In this document: piece after piece, positions 8,053 to 16,871 of the stretch
How the letters are laid out: each line of letters starts with the position of its first letter
Numbering within the stretch: the stretch's first letter is position 1
Assembly (NCBI RefSeq): GCF_900068895.1
Contig: NZ_CDPK01000001.1
Location: forward strand, 52,990-116,989
Source: Erwinia sp. ErVv1
Lineage (GTDB): Bacteria > Pseudomonadota > Gammaproteobacteria > Enterobacterales > Enterobacteriaceae
Direction: 5' to 3'
DNA length: 64,000 nucleotides
The notes under the pieces: model-generated
Database searches by the model: none
What the model saw: only the letters and a program-made list of their open reading frames with translations
What the model was told of the DNA's origin: nothing
Made by a program: the position numbers and the translations under genes

Positions 8053-8937
8053 TTATCGGTTAAGCAGCTCGCGCTCGATCAGTTCACGCGTTTCCACTGC
8101 CTGATACTTCATTTTTTCCGGGTAGCCAAACAATGAAGAGGCAATAATCGACTCACCGCCCACCTTGTAGCTGCGGTTGGCAAAATCCATCTCACGGAGG
8201 GTCTGGAAAAGCGTATCGAAATCCACTTCGCCTTCACCAACGCCTACGTGCTGGTGAATGGTGGCATCAACCCCCGGCGGATTAACGATATAGCGGCAGT
8301 GCTTAGTGTGGTTCATGGTATCGGCTATCAGCACGTGTGAGAGGTCAGCCCCTGCGTACTCCAGCATACTTTTGACGTCCCCTTTTCCCTTGTCATAAAA
8401 GAAGGTGTGGGGCGCACTGTAGAGGTATTTCACATTCTCGCTGCGGAAGGATTTCACCAGGTCCGAAGTCTCATTGTTCTCTTCACAGAAATCCCAGGGG
8501 TGAGACTGGATTTCGATGCGGATACCTTCGCGCTCGACAATGGGCAGCAACTCTTCCATTGAGCGATAGAACATCTCTTCACAAATTTCTGGCTCATTAG
8601 GCGTACCTGAAAGCTCGGTATTAATCACCTGAACGCCGGTTTCAACGGCGATTTCGATCATTCTTTTCCAGTTACGTACCGCAGCCTGGCGACGCGCCTC
8701 ATCCGGCCCGGACCAGCGATAGACCACAATGTAGGACGAAATTTCCAGCCCGGTCTCACGCAGCGCGTTTTTATACTCGGTGATGATTTCACGGCTGGCT
8801 TTAGGATGCTTGTAGAATGGGTTGATCTGCGGGTGGGGGGACTGTTCAATATATTTATAACCCCAGTCGGCCACCTGATGGACCATTTTGGTGATGCCCA
8901 TATCCCTGATGACATCCACATCAAAAGCAATTTTCAT
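8053..8937 (-). CDS. iolH: IolH-like sugar-phosphate isomerase/epimerase family protein
   Basis: This 294-residue TIM-barrel (xylose-isomerase-like, AP endonuclease 2 superfamily) protein resembles Bacillus Iol[20 protein letters not shown]...[11 protein letters not shown], then [27 protein letters not shown]. Metal-site-like residues appear in [20 protein letters not shown] and GVGEGEVDF. IolH is regularly found in inositol clusters, but its exact reaction is not firmly established; an isomerase role on a pathway intermediate is an inference. It lies between iolG and iolE with short gaps, so it is in the same operon. Confidence 0.85.
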   Translation of the reverse strand: MKIAFDVDVIRDMGITKMVHQVADWGYKYIEQSPHPQINPFYKHPKASREIITEYKNALRETGLEISSYIVVYRWSGPDEARRQAAVRNWKRMIEIAVETGVQVINTELSGTPNEPEICEEMFYRSMEELLPIVEREGIRIEIQSHPWDFCEENNETSDLVKSFRSENVKYLYSAPHTFFYDKGKGDVKSMLEYAGADLSHVLIADTMNHTKHCRYIVNPPGVDATIHQHVGVGEGEVDFDTLFQTLREMDFANRSYKVGGESIIASSLFGYPEKMKYQAVETRELIERELLNR

Positions 8938-8999
8938 CGCAAACTCCCGAACGTAGATCTGTTATAAGCGCCCGGACTAAGCAGGGCGCCAGTGAAACA

Positions 9000-10013
9000 T
9001 TAGCGGTTGTAGAAAGCCGGGCGTGGTGGCATTTCGACGGGTTCAATCTGTCCGCTTTCCTGCGCCTTCAGGCAGGCATCTCCGGCCACGGCGGCGGCGA
9101 AGCCATCCCAGGCTGAAGGACCCTGAAGCTGGCCGATGGCAATATCGTTAATGAAAGCCTGGAGCTCAACGTCATAGGCATCAATAAAGCGGTCTTTCCA
9201 GTCGGTCAGAATGGTTGTCGCCAGTTTGGCCTCTTTGCGCATTTGGACCGAAGCGGGCTCAGGTAGCCGGGCAATACCTGTTTCACCCACGACTTCACAC
9301 TGAATGTCGTAGCCATAGGCGCAGTTAACAAAAATTTCCACGTCAATACGCACGCCCTTGTGGGTTTCAAACAGGACGATTTGCGGATCGCGCAGTTTTG
9401 CGTGGGAGTTTTTAGTGGAGCGCGGGAAGACTACCTGGACAGATTTATAATCGTCATCTGTCAGCCAGCGCAGTACGTCCAGTTCATGGATCAGCGTGTC
9501 GGTAATGGCCATATCGGTGGTATAGCTTTCCGGCACCGCCGGATTACGGTGGGCACAGTGCAACATCAGCGGCTCGCCAATTTCACCCTGCGTAATCACC
9601 GATTTCAGTGCGCGATAGCCCGCATCGTAGGGGCGCATAAATCCAACCTGAACCAGACGCTTGCCATAAGCCACTTCTGCATCAACGATCCGGCGACAAC
9701 CCTCGGCGCTCATCGCCAGCGGTTTTTCACAAAATACCGGTTTGCCCGCGGCAATAGCAGCCAGGGTAAACTCTTCGTGAGTCGGCCCCCAGGAGGTAAT
9801 GATTACGGCATCAACATCCGCAGCGTTAATCACATCGTGGCCGTTGGCATACACTTCTGCCTCCAGGCCCAGACGGCTGACGACGCCTTGCGCACCATCA
9901 AGATTGATATCAGACACGGCAACAACCTTCGCGCCCTGCAGGACTTTACTGCAGCGGCGAATATGTTCCTGACCAATTGCACCGGTGCCGATTACGCCAA
10001 GTTTCAAAGTCAT
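9000..10013 (-). CDS. iolG: IolG, myo-inositol 2-dehydrogenase
   Basis: IolG oxidises myo-inositol to scyllo-inosose with NAD+, the entry step of the pathway. The 337-residue protein has the Rossmann motif [12 protein letters not shown] (residues 6-17), the GFO/IDH/MocA catalytic motif CEKPLA, and HELDVLRWL in the substrate domain. The ATG at 10013 has a good AAGGAG site and gives the usual length of the enterobacterial enzyme. It stands second in the leftward operon, 81 bases downstream of iolD. Confidence 0.94.
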   Translation of the reverse strand: MTLKLGVIGTGAIGQEHIRRCSKVLQGAKVVAVSDINLDGAQGVVSRLGLEAEVYANGHDVINAADVDAVIITSWGPTHEEFTLAAIAAGKPVFCEKPLAMSAEGCRRIVDAEVAYGKRLVQVGFMRPYDAGYRALKSVITQGEIGEPLMLHCAHRNPAVPESYTTDMAITDTLIHELDVLRWLTDDDYKSVQVVFPRSTKNSHAKLRDPQIVLFETHKGVRIDVEIFVNCAYGYDIQCEVVGETGIARLPEPASVQMRKEAKLATTILTDWKDRFIDAYDVELQAFINDIAIGQLQGPSAWDGFAAAVAGDACLKAQESGQIEPVEMPPRPAFYNR

Positions 10014-10094
10014 ACGGTCTCCTTGATATGTAGGGTGTCGCGCGGATCTCAAAACGGAGCACCGCGCAGAGCATTCAGAGTTAAGATGAAAGAA

Positions 10095-12035
10095 TTAGTA
10101 TTTACGTGCCTGATCAATATGCTCATTCAGCATGCGGGCTACGGCATCGACGCGTTCAGACTTCGATACCTGCGCCCCACCCACTCGCCACCAGCTAAAG
10201 TATTTGTGCACCATCGTTTTCGGCAGCACTTTGATGTCAATCAGAGTGGAAACCGGTGAGCGTTTTGCCTCCTCAAGCGCCTGCTTAAGCTGGGCCAGCG
10301 TAGAGACACGCCAGGTTTTACAACCGTATCCGGCGGCAATCGCGGCGAAATCGACCGGTATAAAGCCCCCGTCCAGTTTGCCACCCTCGGCATTACGGAA
10401 GCGGAACTCGGTAGTGAAACTGTCCATACCGTGCTCCATCTGGAGGTTGTTGATGCAGCCGTTAGTCATATTATCGAACAGCACCACGTTGATTTTGGCA
10501 CCTTCCTGAATCGAGGTGACCAGCTCTGAGTGGAGCATCATGAACGAACCATCGCCTACCAGGGTGTAGACTTCGCGGTGCGGCTCGGCCAGTTTCACCC
10601 CCAACGAGGCGTTGACCTCGTACCCCATACAGGAGTAGCCATACTCAACGTGGTAACCGTTGTAATCTTTGTTGCGCCAGACGCGCTGTAGATCGCCGGG
10701 CAGGCTACCCGCAGCGGCGACGATCACTGCGTCCTTTGGGAGCTGCTCGTTAAGCGTTCCCAGCACGCTGCTCTGGGTGAGGAAGGAGTCGGTTAAGCGG
10801 TTAAATTCAGCAAAGACCGCTTCGCGATCCAGATGATCGTCAATTTCCGGTACATAGCCTTCATTGCTATAGACGGCCTGGTAGACGCGTTGGGTCTCTT
10901 TCAGCAGTCTGCTTTGCGCCTGATCCACTTTTTCGCCCCACCCGCTGGTAAAGCCCTGAGCCGCCAGGCGTCCATCCAGCGCGGTGATCGCCTCTCTGGC
11001 ATCGGCCACCACCTGTACGCCGTCCAGCTTCCAGGCGTCGAAATTACTGACGTTGATATTGATATAGCTGACGTCCGGATTCTGGAAAATCCATTTTGAG
11101 GCCGTAGTGAAATCGGTATAGCGTGTGCCAATGCCAATCACCAGATCGGCCTCTTTAGCCAATAAATTGGCCGCCAGGCAGCCGGTTTCCCCGACCCCGC
11201 CGACGTTGAGCGGATGGTCAGAGATCAGCGTTCCCTTACCCGCCTGCGTTTCGGCAAAGGGGATCTGATGACGTTCGGCAAACTGGCGCAGTGCATCGCC
11301 CGCTCCCGAATACTTAACGCCACCGCCGCAGACAATCAGCGGCTTGCGCTTGCCGGCGATAAGCTTTAACGCTACCGCCAGCTGCGCTTCGGTCGGCAGG
11401 CGACGGTCGAGGATGTGCACGCGCTTCTGAAAGAAATAATCGGGATAGTCCCAGGCTTCGCCCTGTACGTCCTGCGGCAGCGAAATCGTTACCGCGCCGG
11501 TTTCTGCGGGGTCGGTTAGCACCCGCATGGCATTGATACAGGCAGTCATCAGCTGTTCCGGACGGTTAACGCGGTCCCAGTACTTACTGACGGCGCGAAA
11601 GGCATCATTAGTGCTGATACTCAGGTCATGACTTTGCTCAACCTGCTGCAAAACCGGATCGGGCTGGCGCGTGGCGAAGACATCGCCCGGCAGAAGTAAT
11701 AAAGGTATGCGGTTCGCGGTGGCGGTGCCTGCCGCGGTAATCATATTTGCCGCACCCGGCCCTACCGAAGAGGTACAGGCAATAATCTCGCGACGCAGCT
11801 TTTGCTTGGCGTAGCCGATGGCAGCATGGGCCATACCCTGTTCGTTACGCCCCTGATGCACCACCAGGTCGCCGCTGTCTTCCTCAAGGGCCTGACCCAG
11901 CCCCAGCACGTTGCCATGGCCGAAGATGGCAAAAATCCCTTTAACAAATTTGGTCTCAACGCCATCTACCGAGAGGTATTGGTTATCCAGGAATTTTACC
12001 AGCGCCTGTGCCGTGGTTAATCTGATCTTACCCAT
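10095..12035 (-). CDS. iolD: IolD, 3D-(3,5/4)-trihydroxycyclohexane-1,2-dione hydrolase
   Basis: IolD is a thiamine-diphosphate enzyme that opens the cyclohexanedione ring to 5-deoxy-glucuronate. The 646-residue product shows the three-domain ThDP layout: an N-terminal pyrimidine-binding domain ([23 protein letters not shown]), a central domain with [17 protein letters not shown], and a C-terminal diphosphate domain with the metal motif VGDGSFMM...[10 protein letters not shown]. The ATG at 12035 has AAGGAAGAG upstream; the longer frame to 12098 is unlikely. It is the first gene of the leftward operon, divergent from iolC across a 546-base control region. Confidence 0.95.
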   Translation of the reverse strand: MGKIRLTTAQALVKFLDNQYLSVDGVETKFVKGIFAIFGHGNVLGLGQALEEDSGDLVVHQGRNEQGMAHAAIGYAKQKLRREIIACTSSVGPGAANMITAAGTATANRIPLLLLPGDVFATRQPDPVLQQVEQSHDLSISTNDAFRAVSKYWDRVNRPEQLMTACINAMRVLTDPAETGAVTISLPQDVQGEAWDYPDYFFQKRVHILDRRLPTEAQLAVALKLIAGKRKPLIVCGGGVKYSGAGDALRQFAERHQIPFAETQAGKGTLISDHPLNVGGVGETGCLAANLLAKEADLVIGIGTRYTDFTTASKWIFQNPDVSYININVSNFDAWKLDGVQVVADAREAITALDGRLAAQGFTSGWGEKVDQAQSRLLKETQRVYQAVYSNEGYVPEIDDHLDREAVFAEFNRLTDSFLTQSSVLGTLNEQLPKDAVIVAAAGSLPGDLQRVWRNKDYNGYHVEYGYSCMGYEVNASLGVKLAEPHREVYTLVGDGSFMMLHSELVTSIQEGAKINVVLFDNMTNGCINNLQMEHGMDSFTTEFRFRNAEGGKLDGGFIPVDFAAIAAGYGCKTWRVSTLAQLKQALEEAKRSPVSTLIDIKVLPKTMVHKYFSWWRVGGAQVSKSERVDAVARMLNEHIDQARKY

Positions 12036-12187
12036 TTGCTCTTCCTTAACGGTACAGCGGCGCAAAGGCCAGCCGTGATTCGCGTTGGTGGTCGCCACGG
12101 ATGCTCATGAAGGCGACGGCTGTAAATGAAACGTGAGGCGATTATAAACAAATATTTTTTCCACTAAACACAATTACAGAAGAAACG

Positions 12188-12262
12188 TTTCATTTTGCGA
12201 GTGAGATCAAATTCTCAGTGAAAAGCAGCGCGACCAGTGCGATCTCACCTGCAAAAATGAAA
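12188..12262. repeat. Long imperfect inverted repeat, candidate regulator binding sites
   Basis: The left arm at 12188-12208 begins TTTCATTTTGC and ends GTGAGATC; the right arm at 12241-12262 is its reverse complement apart from a few differences (GATCTCAC...GCAAAAATGAAA). The spacer is 32 bases, about three helical turns. It lies upstream of iolD, on the iolD side of the divergent region. Two operators bound by one regulator dimer pair (a repression loop) would fit; this is inference. Confidence 0.65.
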
Positions 12263-12443
12263 GCCCGCAGAACGAAGGCCTGTTAAGGCGGGAAACTCAT
12301 TTCATTTCAATCGTTTCCTGACGTTACAGATTCCTCCTTATTCCCTAAAAAAACCGTCCCAAATCTTTGACCTTTTCCGGAGATTTTCACTGGCTAAATC
12401 TCCCTCGCCAGAGTTTTATCCACCTCACATTTTTGGGGTATTA

Positions 12444-12469
12444 ATTTCATTTTATATTGATATTGAAAT
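12444..12469. promoter_or_regulatory. Candidate IolR operator upstream of iolC
   Basis: ATTTCA (12444-12449), 14 bases, TGAAAT (12464-12469). The identical half-sites with identical 14-base spacing occur before iolI (21711-21736), and a close variant lies before iolR. Shared architecture at three iol promoters is the evidence; no binding data. Confidence 0.5.
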
Positions 12470-12581
12470 ATTCATTCCCCATACTGACGAACATAGCAAA
12501 TCCAATCGCCAGCACGTGGCGCTCCAGACACCCGCTGGAGAGGCGCGGCAGAGGTGGCTTATGACAGAAGGAAAAACAGGT

Positions 12582-14507
12582 ATGAGTACACAAGAAAAAC
12601 GGCTTGATGTGATTTGTATCGGGCGCATAGCCGTTGACCTCTATGGCCAGCAAATCGGTGCCCGCCTTGAGGATATGAGCACATTTTCTAAGTACCTTGG
12701 CGGCTCGTCTGGCAATGTCGCCTACGGTACCGCTATTCAGGGTTTGAAGTCCGGTATGCTGGCCCGCGTTGGCGATGAACATATGGGCCGCTTCCTGCGG
12801 GAGGAGCTTCAGCGGGTAGGAGCTGATACGCAGTGCCTGATTACGGACAAAAAACGTCTGACGGGCCTGGTAATCCTGGGGATCAAGGATCAGGACACCT
12901 TTCCACTGGTGTTTTACCGTGATAACTGCGCAGATATGGGCCTGATCCCTGACGATATCGACGAAGAATATATCACCTCCGCCCGCGCCGTTGCGGTGAC
13001 CGGCACCCATCTGTCGCATCCCGATACCCGTGCCGCCGTGCTTAAGGCGCTGGATATCGCCCGCCGTCACGGCCTGCGCACCGCGCTGGATATTGATTAC
13101 CGCCCGGTTCTGTGGGGGCTGACCTCATTAGGCGACGGCGAGACGCGCTTTGTTGAATCGCAGCATGTCACGCGGCAGTTACAGGAAGTGTTGCACTACT
13201 TCGATCTGGTGGTGGGGACGGAAGAAGAATTTCATATTGCCGGTGGCAGCACCGATACGATTACCGCATTAAAAAATGTGCGACAGGCCACTAAAGCCAC
13301 GCTGGTTTGCAAACGTGGGCCTATGGGCTGCGTGGTATTGGAAGGCGCAATACCCGACAGTTGGGAGCAGACGACGCTACAGAGCGGCGTTCGCGTTGAG
13401 GTATTGAACGTACTCGGCGCAGGGGATGCCTTTATGTCCGGTCTGCTGCGCGGCTGGCTTAATGATGAAAGCTGGGAGCAGGCCTGTCGCTACGCCAATG
13501 CCTGTGGTGCGCTGGTGGTATCACGCCACGGCTGTGCGCCTGCTATGCCGACCCGGGCTGAACTTGATGACTTCCTCAGCCGCGATAAAGAGGTGAAGCG
13601 ACCCGACCTGGACAACCGCCTTAACCACCTCCACCGCGTCACCTCGCGTAAGCAAAAATGGGAAGAGCTGTGCGTCTTTGCCTTTGACCATCGTAAGCAA
13701 CTGCTTGATATGGCCGATGAGGCAGGCGTGGATGCCTCCCGTTTGCCGGAGCTGAAAACGCTGCTGCTGAGGGCCGCAGAGGAAGCAGCAGGTGAAGCCG
13801 GCCTGGATAACCGCAGCGGCATACTGGCCGATACGACTTACGGTCAGCCCGCCCTGAATGCCATTACGGGTAAAGGATGGTGGATTGGACGTCCGATTGA
13901 GATGCCGGGTTCCCGCCCACTGCGGCTGGAACACGGTAATATTGGTTCACAGCTGATTGACTGGCCTCAGGAGCACGTCGTGAAATGCCTGGTGTTTTAC
14001 CATCCACACGATGAAGCCGGTCTGCGCCAGGAACAGGACGCGCTAATTCTTGACGTCTGGAAGGGGTGCAACAAATCTGGCCATGAACTGCTGCTGGAGG
14101 TCATCCTTCCCGAGGACAATGCGGATAAAAAAGAGTCGTATTATTTCGACATGCTGAGCCATTTTTATTCGCTGGGTATTCAGCCAGACTGGTGGAAGCT
14201 GCCGCCGCTCTCTCTGGAGAGCTGGGAAGCCATAAGTGGTCTGATTGAGCAGCAGGATCCTCACTGCCGCGGTATTTTGATTCTGGGGCTGGACGCGTCG
14301 GAAGAGAAACTTAAAGCGGGTTTTGCCGCGGCGGCTAAAGCCCCGTGGGTGAAAGGATTCGCCGTAGGAAGAACGATTTTCGGCCAGCCTTCGCGTCAGT
14401 GGTTGCAGGGTGAGCTGGACGATGACGCGCTGATTGCCCAGGTTAAATCCAACTATCTGACGCTGATTGATTACTGGCGTCAGGTACGGCCAACGCACCA
14501 GCCCTGA
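12582..14507 (+). CDS. iolC: IolC: 5-dehydro-2-deoxygluconokinase fused to DUF2090 domain
   Basis: The N-terminal half (to about residue 325) is a PfkB-type sugar kinase that phosphorylates 2-deoxy-5-keto-D-gluconate. It shows IGRIAVDLYG, the glycine-rich YLGGSSGNVAYG and the catalytic signature LGAGDAFMSGLLRG (about 277-290). The C-terminal half (from about 335) is DUF2090, an aldolase-like domain found fused to IolC in many proteobacteria and thought to act as the next step (IolJ-type aldolase). The 641-residue length matches such fusions. No separate iolJ is in the window, supporting that view. The ATG at 12582 has AGAAGGA upstream. An intrinsic terminator follows. Confidence 0.94.
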   Translation: MSTQEKRLDVICIGRIAVDLYGQQIGARLEDMSTFSKYLGGSSGNVAYGTAIQGLKSGMLARVGDEHMGRFLREELQRVGADTQCLITDKKRLTGLVILGIKDQDTFPLVFYRDNCADMGLIPDDIDEEYITSARAVAVTGTHLSHPDTRAAVLKALDIARRHGLRTALDIDYRPVLWGLTSLGDGETRFVESQHVTRQLQEVLHYFDLVVGTEEEFHIAGGSTDTITALKNVRQATKATLVCKRGPMGCVVLEGAIPDSWEQTTLQSGVRVEVLNVLGAGDAFMSGLLRGWLNDESWEQACRYANACGALVVSRHGCAPAMPTRAELDDFLSRDKEVKRPDLDNRLNHLHRVTSRKQKWEELCVFAFDHRKQLLDMADEAGVDASRLPELKTLLLRAAEEAAGEAGLDNRSGILADTTYGQPALNAITGKGWWIGRPIEMPGSRPLRLEHGNIGSQLIDWPQEHVVKCLVFYHPHDEAGLRQEQDALILDVWKGCNKSGHELLLEVILPEDNADKKESYYFDMLSHFYSLGIQPDWWKLPPLSLESWEAISGLIEQQDPHCRGILILGLDASEEKLKAGFAAAAKAPWVKGFAVGRTIFGQPSRQWLQGELDDDALIAQVKSNYLTLIDYWRQVRPTHQP

Positions 14508-14525
14508 ATAGCGCTTCCAGAAGGT

Positions 14526-14554
14526 AAGGGGCGGTAAACACCGCCCCTTTATTT
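14526..14554 (+). terminator. Intrinsic terminator after iolC
   Basis: Stem AAGGGGCGG / CCGCCCCTT with loop TAAACA followed by TTATTT, 18 bases after the iolC stop. Confidence 0.85.
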
Positions 14555-14678
14555 CCCTTCGCCATTTCACACTCCACGTTAATGAACCTCCAGTCTGTCT
14601 ACATTTATTGTCCCTGTTATCCCGATTTTGCGTGCCGGTTAATGTTTTACGCATAACTGGTCCGATGTTTTGTGATTG

Positions 14679-14698
14679 ATTTCATATCCCGATGAAAT
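14679..14698. promoter_or_regulatory. Candidate IolR (auto)operator upstream of iolR
   Basis: Perfect inverted repeat ATTTCAT (14679-14685), six bases, ATGAAAT (14692-14698), about 100 bases before the iolR start. It uses the same half-site word as the elements before iolC and iolI but with shorter spacing. Confidence 0.5.
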
Positions 14699-14795
14699 AA
14701 AGCACCGTATTTGCGTTAGCAAGTGAAATTTTTTGTTCATCTGATAGAATAACGGACAGAAGAACATCACAATTTTTGACCAGCGAGCCGAAGTA

Positions 14796-15635
14796 ATGAC
14801 TAATAACTCGACGCAGCTTTCCCTGTTACAGGACGACATTCGTCGTCGATACGATACTCTGAGTAAACGCCTTAAACAGGTGGCCCGCTATATTTTGGAT
14901 AACAGCAACAGCATCGCTTTCGACACCGTTGCCTCTATCGCTCAGCAGGCAGACGTTCCGCCCTCTACGCTGATCCGCTTTTCCAATGCATTTGGCTTTA
15001 GCGGCTTCAATGAAATGAAACAGGTTTTCCGTCAGCATCTGATGGAGGAAACGGTTAACTATACCGAACGCGCACGACTCTTCCGCCAGACAGCCATTGA
15101 TGAAACGGCAACCCCACCGGAAACGCCCGCAGAAATCCTCAATGTATTCACCATGGTAAACTCACAGGCGCTACAGCAGCTGGCGATGCAAACCAACCCA
15201 CAGCATCTTGATAAAGCCGTAGAGTTGCTGGATCAGGCAGAGAATATCTATGTTATTGGCCTGCGCCGCTCCTTCAGCGTGGCCTCCTACCTGACCTACG
15301 CGCTGCGACACCTTGAGCGCCGTGCTTTTCTGATTGATGGCTTGGGCGGAATGTTTACCGAGCAGCTGAGCATGGTTAACCCAAAAGATGTGGTTATCGC
15401 CATCAGCTATTCTCCCTATGCACGTGAGGCCGTAGAACTGGTTGAGCTGGGTGCCGGACGCGGCGCGCATCTTATCGCGATTACCGACAGCCAGGTCAGC
15501 CCGCTGGCGGCCTTCAGCGATGTATGCTTTGTGATACGTGAAGCACAGGTAGACGGTTTCCGCTCACAGGTGGCTTCACTTTGTCTTGCTCAAACGCTGG
15601 CCGTCTCGCTGGCGCTAAATAATGCTGAGGCCTGA
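14796..15635 (+). CDS. iolR: IolR, RpiR-family regulator of inositol catabolism
   Basis: The 279-residue protein has an N-terminal RpiR helix-turn-helix (about residues 10-85: RRRYDTLSKRLKQVARYIL, then PPSTLIRFSNAFGFSGFNEMKQ). A C-terminal SIS sugar-phosphate isomerase-like sensing domain follows (about 130-260: NIYVIGLRRSFSVASYL, VVIAISYSPYAREAVEL). RpiR-type IolR represses inositol genes in related enterics, released by a pathway intermediate. It has its own promoter region after the iolC terminator and a candidate operator upstream. A GC hairpin at 15638-15656 follows the stop. Confidence 0.92.
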   Translation: MTNNSTQLSLLQDDIRRRYDTLSKRLKQVARYILDNSNSIAFDTVASIAQQADVPPSTLIRFSNAFGFSGFNEMKQVFRQHLMEETVNYTERARLFRQTAIDETATPPETPAEILNVFTMVNSQALQQLAMQTNPQHLDKAVELLDQAENIYVIGLRRSFSVASYLTYALRHLERRAFLIDGLGGMFTEQLSMVNPKDVVIAISYSPYAREAVELVELGAGRGAHLIAITDSQVSPLAAFSDVCFVIREAQVDGFRSQVASLCLAQTLAVSLALNNAEA

Positions 15636-15637
15636 AG

Positions 15638-15656
15638 GCCCGGACGCAAGCCGGGC
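15638..15656 (+). terminator. Hairpin after iolR
   Basis: GCCCGG / CCGGGC stem around ACGCAAG directly after the iolR stop. The U-tract is weak (ATAACGTTTTC), so termination may be incomplete. Confidence 0.5.
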
Positions 15657-15769
15657 ATAACGTTTTCTGTGCCCGTTACACCGATCCCAGCCCCTGCCAA
15701 CTCACTTAAGACGCCAGTCCTGATTCGCCTCGCGAGTTTACTGCCGGGCGGCGACGTGCTGTGCCGTCC

Positions 15770-16120
15770 TCACATCAAATCAATACCAAAGCGTCGGAGC
15801 AGGATGGCCCAGCAAAAGAAAATAATTATCGTTATACCGCAGCTGGCAGCCAGCGTAGGCCAGAATCCCCAGCGCTGATAAAAAAAAGGGAACATGATAA
15901 ACATTGGGAGTGTGGGAACGACATACCAAAAGGTATACCACGCATGTGCTGCGATCTTCTCCTGACTTTGCCCCTCAAGTTTCATCCAGATCAGCACCAG
16001 CACGGTGACAAGCGGCAGAGCCGCTATCAGGCCGCCAAGACGATCGCTGCGTTTCGCCACCTCTGAAATAAGTACAATCATCCCAGCCGTAACGGCATAT
16101 TTTATAGCCAGCCAGAGCAT
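15770..16120 (-). CDS. DUF3147 family small inner-membrane protein
   Basis: The 116-residue protein has four hydrophobic segments (LAIKYAVTAGMIVLISEVAKRS, LGGLIAALPLVTVLVLIWM, FWYVVPTLPMFIMFPFFY, CGITIIIFFCWAILLRRFG), the DUF3147 pattern; function unknown. The ATG at 16120 has a very strong AAGGAGGG site; an upstream in-frame start at 16174 would add 18 residues and lacks one. It is convergent with iolR and sits at the edge of the A+T-rich insert that also carries the autotransporter. No link to inositol use is evident. Confidence 0.82.
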   Translation of the reverse strand: MLWLAIKYAVTAGMIVLISEVAKRSDRLGGLIAALPLVTVLVLIWMKLEGQSQEKIAAHAWYTFWYVVPTLPMFIMFPFFYQRWGFWPTLAASCGITIIIFFCWAILLRRFGIDLM

Positions 16121-16871
16121 TTCGCCCTCCTTATACCCCACCATTCTGGTGCCGCCGAACTCCCCCAACGGCACATCAGCATTGGGTTTTGATAACGCCC
16201 CAGCACTGCTCTTCGCAGCGAATTCACATCGTTATATACCATAAACCCCGCTCTGTTTCTGATGAACCTGGCAGCCGACTGCCCCCCCCTCACAACCTAA
16301 TCAACACGCTCCTGTTCTCAATAAATATTCTTCAGTGTCGTAAGTCATATAAACGCCTGCGTAAAAAATCATTGCAGAAATAAAGCGGATATATTCACAC
16401 CTGCTAAACTTTTACCTTGAAATAATTAACTAAACAGGTAATGACATCGTATAACAAGTATTTAACGGCACATTAAAAAACCAGCATCATTATGGGGCGA
16501 GATCTCCATACATATTATAAACAGACCTGATTACAGGAAACCTGAGGTCACCCCCTCCATAATCTGGAGCGTTTGAATGGAATTATTTAGAATTTTATCT
16601 ATATACTTTTATCCGAAAAAATACAAATATCGCTTATTAATTTTAGAACAAAGTAAAGATCATAAACTCAGGGCAGCACTGCCTTCACGCCGGCGATGCT
16701 TTACACCTGATTATTACTCCAGCCTTATTGGAAAAAGGTAAAAGTCGCGCCAGTAATAGCCCTAAAGTAGGTATTTTCGCAAAAATCAGGGGCTCAGACT
16801 CCGGTATACCCGTAGAGCCAGATATCGCCTTTATGGATAACCCCACCCGGCGTTTTGAAAATTAAGGATTA
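16121..16871. other. 750-base A+T-rich intergenic region upstream of the autotransporter
   Basis: This region has much lower G+C than the surrounding iol genes, suggesting transfer. No complete gene is supported. One frame is open without a stop from 16647 to the TAA at 16860-16862 (reads ...IITPALLEKGKSRASN... and ends NPTRRFEN). It lacks a credible start and may be a decayed gene end. The RBS AAGGA of the autotransporter overlaps its stop. Confidence 0.6.

Larger units (their letters stand above)
12036..12581. promoter_or_regulatory. iolD-iolC divergent control region
   Basis: This gene-free 546-base stretch must hold the promoters of the leftward iolDGHE operon and of iolC. It is rich in TTTCA/TGAAA words, including the perfect palindrome GAAACGTTTC at 12182-12191. 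It also holds a long inverted repeat (12188-12262) and an ATTTCA-N14-TGAAAT element (12444-12469), listed separately. I see no convincing open reading frame. Confidence 0.7.

Noticed and set aside
12196-12250. CRP site in the iolD-iolC region
   Set aside because: Half-sites resemble GTGAG/CTCAC, but spacing does not fit TGTGA-N6-TCACA.
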